Shown here: piece after piece, positions 12,601 through 24,600 of the stretch
Numbering within the stretch: the stretch's first letter is position 1
Layout of the letters: each line of letters opens with the position of its first letter
From: Acanthaster planci
Taxonomy: Eukaryota > Echinodermata > Asteroidea > Valvatida > Acanthasteridae
Assembly: GCF_001949145.1 (NCBI RefSeq)
Contig: NW_019091708.1
Coordinates: forward strand, 131,478 to 161,348
Direction of reading: 5' to 3'
DNA length: 29,871 nucleotides
Program-made: the position numbers and the translations under genes
Notes under the pieces: model-generated
Databases searched by the model: none
The model's input: the letters and a program-made list of their open reading frames with translations, nothing else
Told to the model about the DNA's origin: nothing

Positions 12601-15600
12601 GCGCTCTTCTCTACTTGGTCCAGGTTTTATCAAGCAAATGAATTATTCAGTTTGTTCCCGGAAAACTCAAGATCAGGATTCCACGAGGTACCTTCCCTCC
12701 AATAATGGCAAACTGATACGATTTACCTTGTTTGTGATGCATAAATTTCCTCCCCGGTAATATTTGTTAGTATTCTAACTAATTGTAAATATTAAAAGAT
12801 TCTAGTACCTTTTTGTAAAAGTGTTTTGATACCAGTCTTAATGAGAGACTTTTACCAGTTCTGAGCAAGCGCAATACCTTGAAAAAGGACCTGACATGTT
12901 TGCTATCACCAGTGTCTCAAAGTCTCCCACCATTTCTGTGTTCCTTCCTATGATTTGCTTTGTCTGTTTGTCTTATGGGATTTGAACTGACTTCTTGAAT
13001 TGAATTATTAAATAGGAAAAGATTTATTTATAACCGTAGGTTAAAGTGCCAGAGTATCGTGACTTAATGTATGTTTATGTCTCTCTTACCTTCAGGGATC
13101 AAAGTAGTGTGGGATTTCGGCACGTCCATTTTTGTAACCCTAGATGGCGTCTTCAAAGGACACGTGTGTGGCCTGTGTGGAGACTTTGATGGCAACGCCT
13201 TGAACGACTTCAGAACCAGGGGCGGTGAAATAGAGGCTACACCCAACGCATTTGGCCACAGTTGGAGGACGATTGACAGCTGTCCTGAACCCCCAGATCC
13301 TGTCCACCCTTGCGAAATCAACCCGGAACGATTCTACTGGGCGCAATCGGCTTGCAGCATCATACTGAAATTTACGTTTTCAGCGTGTCATGATGTGGTA
13401 AGCAGTAACAAATTTTCCATTATATACAGCACAGGTTATGACCTGGACCTTTTGATAATGTTTGGCAACCTCACGACTAATCAAAAGGCCAAATTTAATC
13501 CAATGCGACCCCAGAGGCACCAAATGAGGAAGGGAAATATATTCCATGAGTTTAGGAGGTGTATGTCAATTTTGTAAGTGGCTCTTGCATGTAAATGCAA
13601 ATAGAGAAGCGGCCGATTTTAATGTGTATTTTTTCACGTGTCTTTACTAGGTATAGTTAATATAAATTGTAAAGCGAATTACACTGTAGGATTTTCTCTC
13701 TGTGTGTTTGTATGTAGGCCTATTGTGTGGATGGTTTGTACTGATATAAAATAATAATTATAATTAAATAAAAAGAACGTTCATGCAACGAGTTAACATC
13801 GCTAGTGCCTGTTTACGCAGAGCCCCAGTCAGCAGACTCTGTGAGCGCGGGGAGAGACGACCGCGGTGTGTGTTGGAAGAAAGACGTGTGTTTGGATCGT
13901 TGCTCTGCGCCTACAGCGAACAGGGACGCGGAACCGGACGTGCTGAACTACTATGTAGAAACGATAGAGGATAGGAAGCTGGGGATGCACTGGGGTCCTG
14001 TTTGTTATTCCCCGGGTTAATATGGCCTTTTTCCGGGCTGCGATCCCAGGAGTTTTAGTAGTTTGCGCTTTATGCCATGAGCTCTAGCTGTGCTTTAAGG
14101 TCAACCCACTACGAAGGATGATTTATTCGATTATTTCTTGCCATTCATCCCCGAACAAGGTGGAGAGTTACAACACCAGGCACTCACCTTGCCCCATCTC
14201 GGCGACCCGGTGCCTCCCAAAATAAGTGAGGGAAGAATAAAAACCTTACTCAATGTTGAAAACTTAGGACAGCCAGAACAACAAGAAAAAGAAATCTTAA
14301 GGCTTAAAAAAAAAACAAAAAACAAACAAACAAAAAAACAGGAACTGAGCAAAGGTTAACTATAAGGGGTGACCTACGCTGGAGCTCCGTTGCTCGGACC
14401 AGTTGATCCCAAGAGTGCGGAGGGTTGCGGGGCGGTTGGGTGCGCCGGGTTGCAGCAGCCCCTCCCCCAGTGACGGCTTGCCAGCCACTAGAGGGTCCAC
14501 AAAGTACTTGGCCTTCTGCCGGCCATTGTAAGATGCCAGCAGGCGCCTTTGCACCTCGTAGGTGTGGAACTCTCTGTGGTCTTCAACAGCCAGCGGCCCC
14601 TGCGTCCAGACCAGCGTTTTTGTTCTGCAGAGACCACTCATCCCGGATGCCATACGCGTACCACCCTCCCGAGCTGGCATAGAGCAGCCCCGCCGCGCAA
14701 GCACACCGGGCTGCCACCGGCCTGCATGATGAGGTCCCCTGGGCGCAGGAGCAACTGCCCCGCCCCTGCCATTCAGTAACGACTTCCGACGTTTGCATTG
14801 CCACCTCTGTTGTTGCTGGTGCCGGCCTGGCAACGGGATTCCAAGGCTCTGTGCCCATTGGGCGGAGCCCCCAGCTGAGGCCTGTTCCATGGCCCGCGGG
14901 GTGTCTGCCGCTGCTCTGGTTGTTCTCTTGGGATGGCTTCCTTTGGTCAGTCCCCAGGAGAGGACAGAGTGGCAGACCGCTCTGGACAGTTGCCGGTCTC
15001 TGTCGGCATGTCAGGCTGGCCCTGCCCCCGGCAACACCATTTCTGGGTCGTCATTCTCCAACTCCTGGTCGCTGGCATGGACCTCCAGCGTGTCCTCCTG
15101 TGATATCACCCCAACCAGAGGTTCCGTGAAGCCTTTTACGCATTTCCCGTATTTCCTTAGTGTGTCTTCCTGTTAAAACCTCAGTCCACACGCCTGGTTT
15201 TATTGGTGGAGGGGACCTTCTGGTGGTGGGTTGTGCATGCCTTCCGGCAGTACTGGCGCAGACCCCTCTGCTTCTGTCGCTCGCCGCACTCAAGGCAGTC
15301 CACTTCATCAGACATCCTGCGGGGAAGAAGGACAATTTGTAAGAGAAGAGGCAATAATAGCTAGGTCGGATTACCTTTCGCCCCGCTTGGGTGACCCGGG
15401 GTCGGAAAGCAGTGGACCGGGCTCTTCCTTGTTGGGTCGCCCGGTTGTTCCTCCATTGTTGGCGCTTCTGGTGTCGTCGACTCGGCTCTAGTCTCGTTCA
15501 CGTTTTGCTGCCCCCCCCCCCGGTTCCTTCGTCTTCTCCTTCTTCGGGGGTTGTCAGTTGTCCATGGCTTGTCGGCGGATCCTCCCCAGGGGTTTCAGGC

Positions 15601-18600
15601 CCATCTATAAATCCTGGCTCGTGGGAGGGGATGAGCTTGATCCATCTCCGGCGAAGATGCCCGAGGGTTGGCTTCATGCTGGGGGGGGGGGGGCACAGGT
15701 CAGTCCATCCCTGCCGCCGGCTCCTGGGCTACCTTCTGCCACGAACTCGTGTCTACGTCTCCTAAATAGGATTTACGTGGTTGAAGTAGACGACCTTAGC
15801 CTTGGCCCAGGATGACTTCTGTATAGTACAGACTACATAGTTAATTCTCCTTACCACGATGAAGGGGCCGTCCCACCAGATAGGGGGGTGTCCCACTTCC
15901 TTGGAAGGGGTTAAACAGCCATACCACCCGGCCTGGCAGTTACCCTGCTCCCTCCGCCTGGCAAACGTATTTTCGTGTCTGGTAGACCTGGTTCTTCCGA
16001 AGATGACGGCGGGCGAATTCGCGGGCACGCTCTAATTTCTCCCTTAATTCCTCCACGTACCCGTGGGCCTTTGCTGTCTCGCCCGATTCCTCAGGCTGGT
16101 CCACCAGCAAGTCCAGCAGGAATTTCACCTCACGTCGCAGCATCAGCATGTTCGGAGTAAACGAAGTGCTGTTGTGTCGGGACGAGTGGCACGCAATCAT
16201 GATGTAGGGAAGATGCTCAGTCATCTTGATTCTCCTGCACAAAGAGGCTCAGCATGGTTTTAATTGTGAAGCTAAACCGTTCCGCCATGACATCCGACTG
16301 GGGATGGAAAGACATGGTGCAGGTTTTGTTTACGCCAAGCAGTTTGCAGACTCCTGGAAAAAGTCCAGCCTCAAATTCCTTTCCCTGATCGTTGTGAATT
16401 TCCATGGGGTATAAACAAAATGGGTGATCACCTGTCAACACTTGGGTGATTGTAATTCTTCCAGCTGTTGCCTCATAGCTTTCAAGAAGACTGGAGCTTA
16501 CTTCAGCCACTCCACCGTCCGGACGGCCCCAGGTGCCCAGCCGTGGGGTTATCATGGACCAATCTCAGAATAACATACGTCAGTAGGTTGGGCATCAACA
16601 ATCGCTCTTACCTGCGTTTCTCCCTCAGTGCCATCCTGTGGGTCCTACGACGTCAAGTTCTGCCAGCTTTGAGTGTAGCACGCCCCGGTTGGTGTTCCAC
16701 GTCGAACTCGTAACACCCCAATTTCTGGATCCACTACGCAGTCCTTGGACTGCTGGAAGTTGAAGAGCCAGCGCAGTGACCCATGATCCATTTTCAAACA
16801 GAATTTTTGGCCGAGTAGGTAGTGCTTAAAATAGGTTAAGAAATGGACCAAGGCCAGCAACTCCTTCCAGGTGGTGCAGTAATTGCGCTCAGCCTTAGTC
16901 AGGGTCTGGCTGCCATAGGAGATGACTCTTTCCCCATCTTCCCCCTCCTGGGACAGCACCGCCCGATGTTGCAGTGGCTGGTGTGCGTGTCCAGGATGTA
17001 TCCTCGACTTGTGTCAGGATAATGAAGCACTGGTGCGGTACCTGATGCGTCCTTGAGATGTTCAAAGGCCGATTGGCAGGCACTGGTCCACTTGAGCTCC
17101 CTTTGGTTCTTGTCTGTCAAGGCGTGGAGGGGGTGAGCGATCCCTGGTAGCTGCAAGCTTTTCTGGATCAGTCTTCACGCCCTCTGCGGACGCATGATGG
17201 CCTAAGAAAGACACCTCTCGCTCAAACAAATTACACTTCCTGGTCTCCTGGAACCTCTCTAGGATTGTGACGTCTGGAAATATTCGAAAAAAAATCCTTA
17301 ACCCATGTAGACTACTGCCACCTCTTTCAGTAATCCTCTCAGAACTCTCTCTATGAGAGCTTGAACGAGGCCGGGGCATTGCAGATTACCATGAGATGGT
17401 AAATGCCGCTTTGCATCCCAACGGCTGTCTTTTCTTGGTCTCAGGGGTCATTGGCCACCTGCCAGTATCCGTTGGCCAGGATGAAGGTACCGAATCACTT
17501 GGCAAAACTCAAAGCATCCAGATTAACTTCGATCTTGGGATCGCATATGGGTCTTTCAGTGTCACCCCGTTCACCTTCCGATAATCAACAAAGAAAGGAA
17601 CGGAACCATCTTTCTTCTGAACCAGTACCACCGGCGAAGACCGTGGGTTGCTGGAGGGCTCTACCACCCCTCCCTCAGCATTCGTTCCACCTGACTCTCT
17701 GTACCCTAGCGTTTGTAAGTGGGCAGTCGCCTTGGAGGCTGGCGTATTGGTGCCAATGTACCTGTCTGGGCCCGTGAATGCTGCTTCATAATCCTGTAAG
17801 AGGCTGACCAAGCGTGAGCGCTGCCTCCCACTGAGGTGAACAGACCCTGTGGTCAGGTGGTGTCCCTTCTGGGACAACCGACTGGGCGGGCATCCTCACT
17901 TCCTTCAGTAGCTTTACCACGTTTGCCTCTGCCGTCCGAGGTCCTTTGTAGATGGTGACTGGATCCGCCGTTGGGTTGAAAACCCGAATGGGAACGGTTC
18001 CATGTTTGATGTCTACTAGGCCGGTGGCGACTATCACCGGACGTCCATCGGATGCCTCCAGACTTGGTTATGACACCCCTACCCCCAAAGGGACATCCAT
18101 TTAGACTCTCTCCGCAAGAATGACCTCTTGCCCTGGTGGTACTGACGAATTCTGGGCCACCTGTACCCTTTCTGCTAGAGGCTTCCACTGTCCACCTTCC
18201 AGAGGGAACCGCCTTTCCATGGATTAGGACCACATTTTCCCCTAATGCCACTCACAGCGACGGGCAGACAGGATATTGATCGCCAGGATCGAGCACCAGT
18301 CGGCTTCATGTTCCGCCTTGGCCACTTCTTTATGCGGCCAAACTCGTAACAGCAATAGCACTCTACTTTGGCACCAGCCCCCTCCTTCAAGCAGGGGCCG
18401 TGTCCAGCCTCTCCTACTCAGGACTGGGTGCAGGAGGCTCCACGGTCCGCACGTCCCTGATTTCAAGCTTTGCCTTCTTGTGGTGGTCCTGTGACTCCAA
18501 TAACGCCTCCATCTTGGTGGCAAGTGTGATGTCCTCCGTCAAGGTCGAGGCCTTCCTGTAGAAGAGATTGTGCCGAATTTGTCGGGAAATATCGTCGACC

Positions 18601-21600
18601 GTCGGCCGTCGACTTGAGGTCATGGGTTGCTTCACACCATCAGGTCCTGAAATTCCACTAACTGGGTCCTGCGCCTGGGTGGCCAGCTCGAGCAGCACTC
18701 TTGCATATGTCCCCCAGTCGGGGGTCGAGCCCCACTCCGCTCTTGCTGGGGCAGCAGGTTTGGCTTCGATCCAGTTGCAACTGTGCTGGTCAGCAGCAAT
18801 GGACCTTCACACCCATCACCCAGCAGGCCCCATCTGAGGCACCAGCGTATAAGCTTGTGCGTTGTTCGGACGCAGCTTCGCTTGTGGCATATCTGTAGGT
18901 ATGTGTTGATTGCGTCCCGAGTACTCGTGCTTGGGCCTGCGAGAAATCTGACATGGACCCACCCACAGCTCGTTAGCATGGATGGTGTTGTGAGATTATT
19001 AAGTGTGCATGTAAGTTCAAAAGAGTGCGCTAGACATAGCGCGCAATCAGGATCCCAAGAAGCTATCGCATATTTGCGAGTCAATTTTGTGAATCAAATC
19101 AGTCATTTTGAAGCTTATTAAGACCCTGGATCTGAAACAAGCAGTAAGCCATATTTTTGTTACTCTTTGTAGCAGACATTGATATTAGTTTGTAGATGTG
19201 GGGGATAATTTAAGGGATAAATGGGGACGGTTTTGTTGCGGGATGGGATATGTATCATAACTGATTTACGTAGGCCTACATTGTAATTCGTATTTTCAGT
19301 GGAACTTTAGTGTAAATTATCCTTTCATTGGGCCCATTATTCCGTTCATCCACTGTTTCTTTTATCCACATTTTTTTTAGCCCATACCCAGACGTGGAAC
19401 GTTTATTTCGATGTGTTGTAGTTAGGGCCTAAGGCTTTAGTTTCATAGAAGACGGTTTTTGTAGCAATATTGTTGACCAAGTTTGTGTCTCGCGTCGGCA
19501 TTGTAAGTAATAGCGCCATCTTGTGGTGAAATTTGTGTTTTCTTTCCAGATTTAGTTATTATTGTGATTATTTGGTTGGTTGTTCATTACATGTTAGTGT
19601 TTATTCTTTCTTGTTTTTTTCTTTATTGTAGTTGACGTGACATCAGGCAGCCGTAGTGGCATCATTGAGAACAGTTGCATGTCGGTGTCCATTGAGAGAA
19701 AAGGAAAAAAAAAACCAAAATGTTTCCTTTAAAACCGACTTTACAGATGGGTTTACGGCATTTCAGGTATTCACTTGTGGACCGGCGAGGGATCCAACAC
19801 GGGCCCACTCGCAGCCCGGTGACATAAATAAGTTACCAGCGCTTCAAGTACCTGCACATGGGCTGGCAAGGGTTTCGACATGAACCGGCTTGCAGCCCGT
19901 CGACACGGATTGGTCAACAGCGCTTCGCTTACCCGCGCATGGGCCAGCAAGAGATCGGACACTGACCCACTTACCGCCCGCTGATACAGATGGGTTAACG
20001 GTGCCTCACATTTTCGTGTACGAGCTCGCAAGGAATAAAACATGGACACACCTGCAATCTGTGCGTGTATCAGCACGGCCCTTCCTAAGCCCAGATATTG
20101 AAAGTCGGTTGGCACTGTACCTTCCAAAGGCACGTTATGTTCAGGCACCGTATGGTGCTAGCCAGATCCAATGCCACCATCTGTAGCGTAATGGGCCCCT
20201 CCAGAGGGTCCCTACAATTTCTAATCTAGGCCTACCCTGGTCCATTGTGTTGGGTTCAGATCAAGGTCTGCTTTCCTCGTGGAAACCAGGTATTCCCAGA
20301 CTAACGTTAGGCCTAATATAATCGCTGCTGTCTCAGGCCCGGAGAAGGGTCTCCCCGTCACTTCCAGCTGAATATCCTGGTCAGACACCGTACGGCGCCG
20401 ACCACTTCCGATGCCACTTTCCACGGCGTGAGCCCCCCCCCACAACAGCTAAGAATTTCAGGAACCTGCTCACAACGTTGTCTTTCCCCACCAAGAAGGA
20501 TTCTAGTAACACCACCATCGTACTGTCATCCTGGGGTAGTTTTTGTATCAATCAGAAGAGATCCAAGCTCTCATTGTCTGTATCAAACATTTCCATAATG
20601 ACTGAGAGATGTAACGACAACGGGAACAAATTTTCCTCAAGTTCGCTTCGGACGTGCCCCACTGCAACCAGTGTAACGTCGCTGCTTTGTTGGGAGGGGT
20701 AACCACACGTCTAAAAAGGCACAAATGCTTATCCTCTGGTCTTGTGGCTTCTGGCCTTTATTACAGCTCCAGAACCAGGGAACACACACAGAGTTTTATG
20801 AAAAATGCACACGCAACTCTGGATCTTCTGTCACATTCGGTCCAGAATGAATCACACAAAACATGTCTGCCAGAACCGGCGCGAAGAACCAAGAGGCCAA
20901 TGGAAATTCGTCAAAGTGCTGCTGCATATATGGAGTTCCTAATATTAAACCCCTAAATTGCATCGTTGTACAGCCTTACAGTGACAGTCAAACTGTTAGG
21001 AATGAAATTATCAGAAATAGTTGTTTAGCTATTCTTGCCAAAATATTTCACCAAGATTACATTAATATCCTCCATTAACGAGTTCATTCTGAGGTTCGTT
21101 TTTCATTACTACCCAAAGGTTGACCCCAGACCCTACTATGACAACTGCGTATTCGACAGCTGTGCCTGTTTGAGGGGAGGTGACTGCGAGTGCATGTGCA
21201 CTGCCGTCAGCAACTATGCCGACATTTGTAACAAAAACGACGTGCATGTATCATGGCGATCCACTGACAGATGCTGTAGGTTGTTTATGTATGATTGGGA
21301 GTTCAAATGATGGGTTGTGGTGGAATGAAATTCACTCCTTTGTTTAATGACCCCATGTCCTGGAAATCCCAGACGTTTGTGTTAATTCTATATTTTATAT
21401 ATTTCTTTTTGTGCAAGGAACCTATTCAATTATACCCGTTTCATTATGTATGACAAGATAATGATATGGTCAAAAAGTAGCTAAATGCTTCGAGATTGAG
21501 ACACTGCAGCTGATATTTTCACCGTGATCAACGCTGATAACAAAAAAATGTATATTAGGAAAGTAGGTGTGATTTATGCCATTGTAGATACTTCATCCAA

Positions 21601-24600
21601 TTTGGAACCGTATAAAAAATATTCCTTCTTATAATCCTAAAGGCTTATTATGTGAAGATGGCAAGGTGTATCTACCCTGCGGGAAGGTCTGTGCAGATAA
21701 ATGTTACAATGACGCTACAATAAAGGAAGACTACGCATGCATGGAAGTATGCGAAGAGGGCTGCCATTGTCCTCGGGGAAAAAAGATGTGGAAAGGCAAG
21801 TGTGTGGACGATGACGAGTGCCCTTGCATGTAAGTACCACACGAGTTTGTTATCAACACCGATTGCATGGGACGTTCAGTGATGACATGTTTGGTGCTAT
21901 TTTTGTTCAAGTTTTAGGTCGTGTATGTACTTGTATCTCACATTTTACTGTCTTTACTTTCAAGGTTAGATAAATAATTAGGTATTGATCAAGGCTTAAA
22001 TAATTGTCTAATTTGGTTGCAGAAGATGTCTTGCGTTAATGTTGCCATTGTTTGTTATCAGGACCTCTTCACCTTTATTTCCAGCAAATGCGTCGACGGT
22101 GAAATGAAATGCATCGACACCCCTTGTTTCGGTAAGTGGACTAAGGAAAGCTTTTGATGCGCATAAAATGACTTCAGTACTTCAAACACTGTACTTTTCC
22201 TGCAGTTCATTTCTTCATTTTTATTCATGTATGCATTAGAGCAGGTGGCAAAATGCACCCCTTAGCATTTTTCCGATATCTCCGCAGTGCTGAGCAGTTT
22301 ATAATAACCATGGGCGGTTAATGTTAGACTTTTGCCCTGCCCGGAGTGTACTGTAACACGGTACACTCAGTGTTTGCCCTCGAAGGCTTGTGAAAAAAAA
22401 TAAATAAATATAGCAACATTAGTTTTGCACTAATGCTGTGAAAATTGAAGCTACGGTTCTTGCGCAGCGCCCATCCGAGAAAAGTCAGCCAAAAGTGTAT
22501 ATTTTTTTCACTGTGGAGCACAATGTAGGGCCTACGTGGGTCGTTAAGTATGTCGTCTTAACGTTCTGTTAGCAAACGTCAAATACGAATTTGAGGGCAT
22601 TTGTAAGGAGTTGCACCACTATTGATCCCTTATGTGTGATTAGTACTATTTTTAAGGATGATTTAGGATTAAGTGGCCTGTTAGATGTTTTCCTTCAACC
22701 ACAGTACTACTTTCGCCATGTGAGACCGAGACGTTTAATATGAACGAGTGTGTTTTCTCCTGGCGCAAGCTAAATTGCAGTACACATTATTTAGTCTGCT
22801 GCATGTAGACAGAGCCTGCTTTGATGCACATAGGTGAGTAGGCCTTTAAATCATACTGAATTACCATCATTGATTATGCAAGATCTATAACCGGATGGAT
22901 AGCTTTGTACATCTTGGGAGAATGTAAAAAGGAAATCCACTTTTTTAACCCTCGCAAATTAAAAATGTTACTGTTATTTTACATCAACTCTAAAATTTAA
23001 TTGCAGGGTTTCAGAATTTATTCATCTGATTTTGGGCTTTTGGGAAATTTAAAGGAAAAAACTCCCAAATTATAAAACGATCTGATTCCACTCTCTTGAA
23101 TACGAAGTCACAATGATTTTTCTAAAACTGTTCACTGCTTATCCCGCTAACTATTTTTCAGTGAAATAACCTGGTGCTAAACATAGAGTGAAAAAGAAAA
23201 TGCCGTTTTTTCCACTCAGTTTCACGGTCGACAAGTTATTCTTTCTCTAAACACGATGGTCTAGAAGTGAGCACATCACGTCCCCTCCATATACTTTGGC
23301 TGCATCTATGACTACAAGGCAAGTTACCATATCTTTTGAAATTTAAATTCTTTGTAGAAAAATGTTAACACACCCATGGCAGCTAAGAACATATGGGCTT
23401 GATCACCTACCAACGAGAGATTATAAAAGAATAAGTGGGCAAGAGTGACCCTCCACCATACCCACACACTTGTGAAACAAAATGACAATGATATTTAAAA
23501 GTGCAACAGGCGATGATTAAAGGGTGTTTTTTTTAACAAGTCAGTTTTTGTAAAATCTAGTTAGATGAATAGATCTCGATATGTGTTAACACCTATTGAA
23601 ATTCTAGTCTATTGCTTGAACGATTTTCTGGAGGACAGTCTCGAATTTAAGATACCAGAATTTGGTATGGATGGAGCTGATTCTTGCATAGAACTGTTTT
23701 TTTTTTAACAATTTGTATTTTGCAATCTGACGTTCTACATGCATAAAGAAAGTTGGATTCTATGCTTTGTTTTACTTTCAGTCGAATTACACCTCTTGTG
23801 GTAAAGGGTTGAATCAGTTCAGTAATGGATGCAAATCAAATTCAAGATGCAGAGGCGAGGCTGTATCAAAGCTCTACCCAAGCTATTAAAAGCTACAAGG
23901 TATGCAATAGAACAGTTGAAAACAGCTCCGTTTGGGCGGATTGAGGCAGTGGCACGAAAACAGAGACGAAAGTGCTCATATCTTCCTTTTTAAGAGGGTG
24001 GACCAATATTTTCTCAGTCTTTTTCTTGCTGTTTTTTTTTTCTCAGGTTAAAACACTTTCCCTGGTGGTTTGGAAATGAGACATTTGCACTGAAAAGAGT
24101 GATGTGGCTAACAGTCTTGATAGGGCACGCAGAACATATTTCAGTTATGCAATTATTATGAATAGCTTTAACGTGTTTTTAATCTGTTTGGTAATTCGTT
24201 TAGAATTGAACCGTGAAAGCAGAATGATACTTGCTCCCTGCTACACCTGGCTTTGAAACTGCATTGAATGCTCTTCTTGTGCAAGGCACTGCCTCCAGGG
24301 GAACAATGCACCAGAAAGTCCAAGTCTCTATTACTTTGGCGTGTACGTAGGTGATAAAGTAGAATCCTTAACCCTAAATTACATTTGACTGCTTAAAAAG
24401 CGGTTCTAAATACTCTGTTGTCCTCAGTAATACTCAGTAATGTACAATCGTTTACATAACTTATTGGACACTTGACTATGAGATTAAATATTGCCAAATC
24501 CAGTTACCAGTGCAGAAGTAAGATTCTCTTCATTTATACCTACAATAAATCAACTTTGATCACAGTATCTCTGAAGGGGTTTTGGGTGTTGTATACGCTC

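Larger units (their letters stand above)
14365..18850 (-). mobile_element. Decayed Ty3/Gypsy-type LTR retrotransposon (internal region)
   Basis: GC-rich block with recognisable minus-strand motifs in the usual Gypsy order, right to left: gag with a degenerate zinc knuckle, a region before RT, reverse transcriptase, RNase H, integrase, then an unassigned 3' part. The frame is broken many times by stops, frameshifts and deletions, so it cannot be active. I could not find a matching LTR pair at the two sides, so the outer limits are approximate. It lies antisense inside the intron of the mucin-like gene. Confidence 0.82.
13398..21118. other. Intron 11, transposon-rich
   Basis: 7.7 kb intron separating the two halves of C8-3. 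The left part (13398-14300) is unrecognised; an A-rich tract at 14305-14341 could be a retroposon tail. A decayed minus-strand Gypsy element and an 81 bp minisatellite follow. From 20460 to 21118 no feature is supported. Confidence 0.75.

Noticed and set aside
12340-12633. 97-codon minus-strand open frame in intron 10
   Set aside because: No domain or neighbour supports it; length is within what AT-rich intron sequence can give by chance.
13398-14364. A left LTR for the Gypsy relic
   Set aside because: I compared this stretch by eye with 18850-19660 and saw no long direct repeat, so no LTR is called.
14360-14890. 176-codon minus-strand open frame
   Set aside because: Kept only as part of the unassigned retroelement region; its N-terminal half looks like out-of-frame GC-rich sequence and no family is recognised.
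14889-15176. Plus-strand ORF starting MARGVSAAALVVLLGWLPL, like a signal peptide
   Set aside because: It is antisense to the Gypsy-associated GC-rich region, where long open frames occur on both strands by composition; the body of the ORF matches nothing known.
21278-21281. Alternative donor gttgtt after exon 12
   Set aside because: It would leave phase 2, which breaks the frame of exon 13; gtaggt at 21276 is stronger and keeps phase 1.
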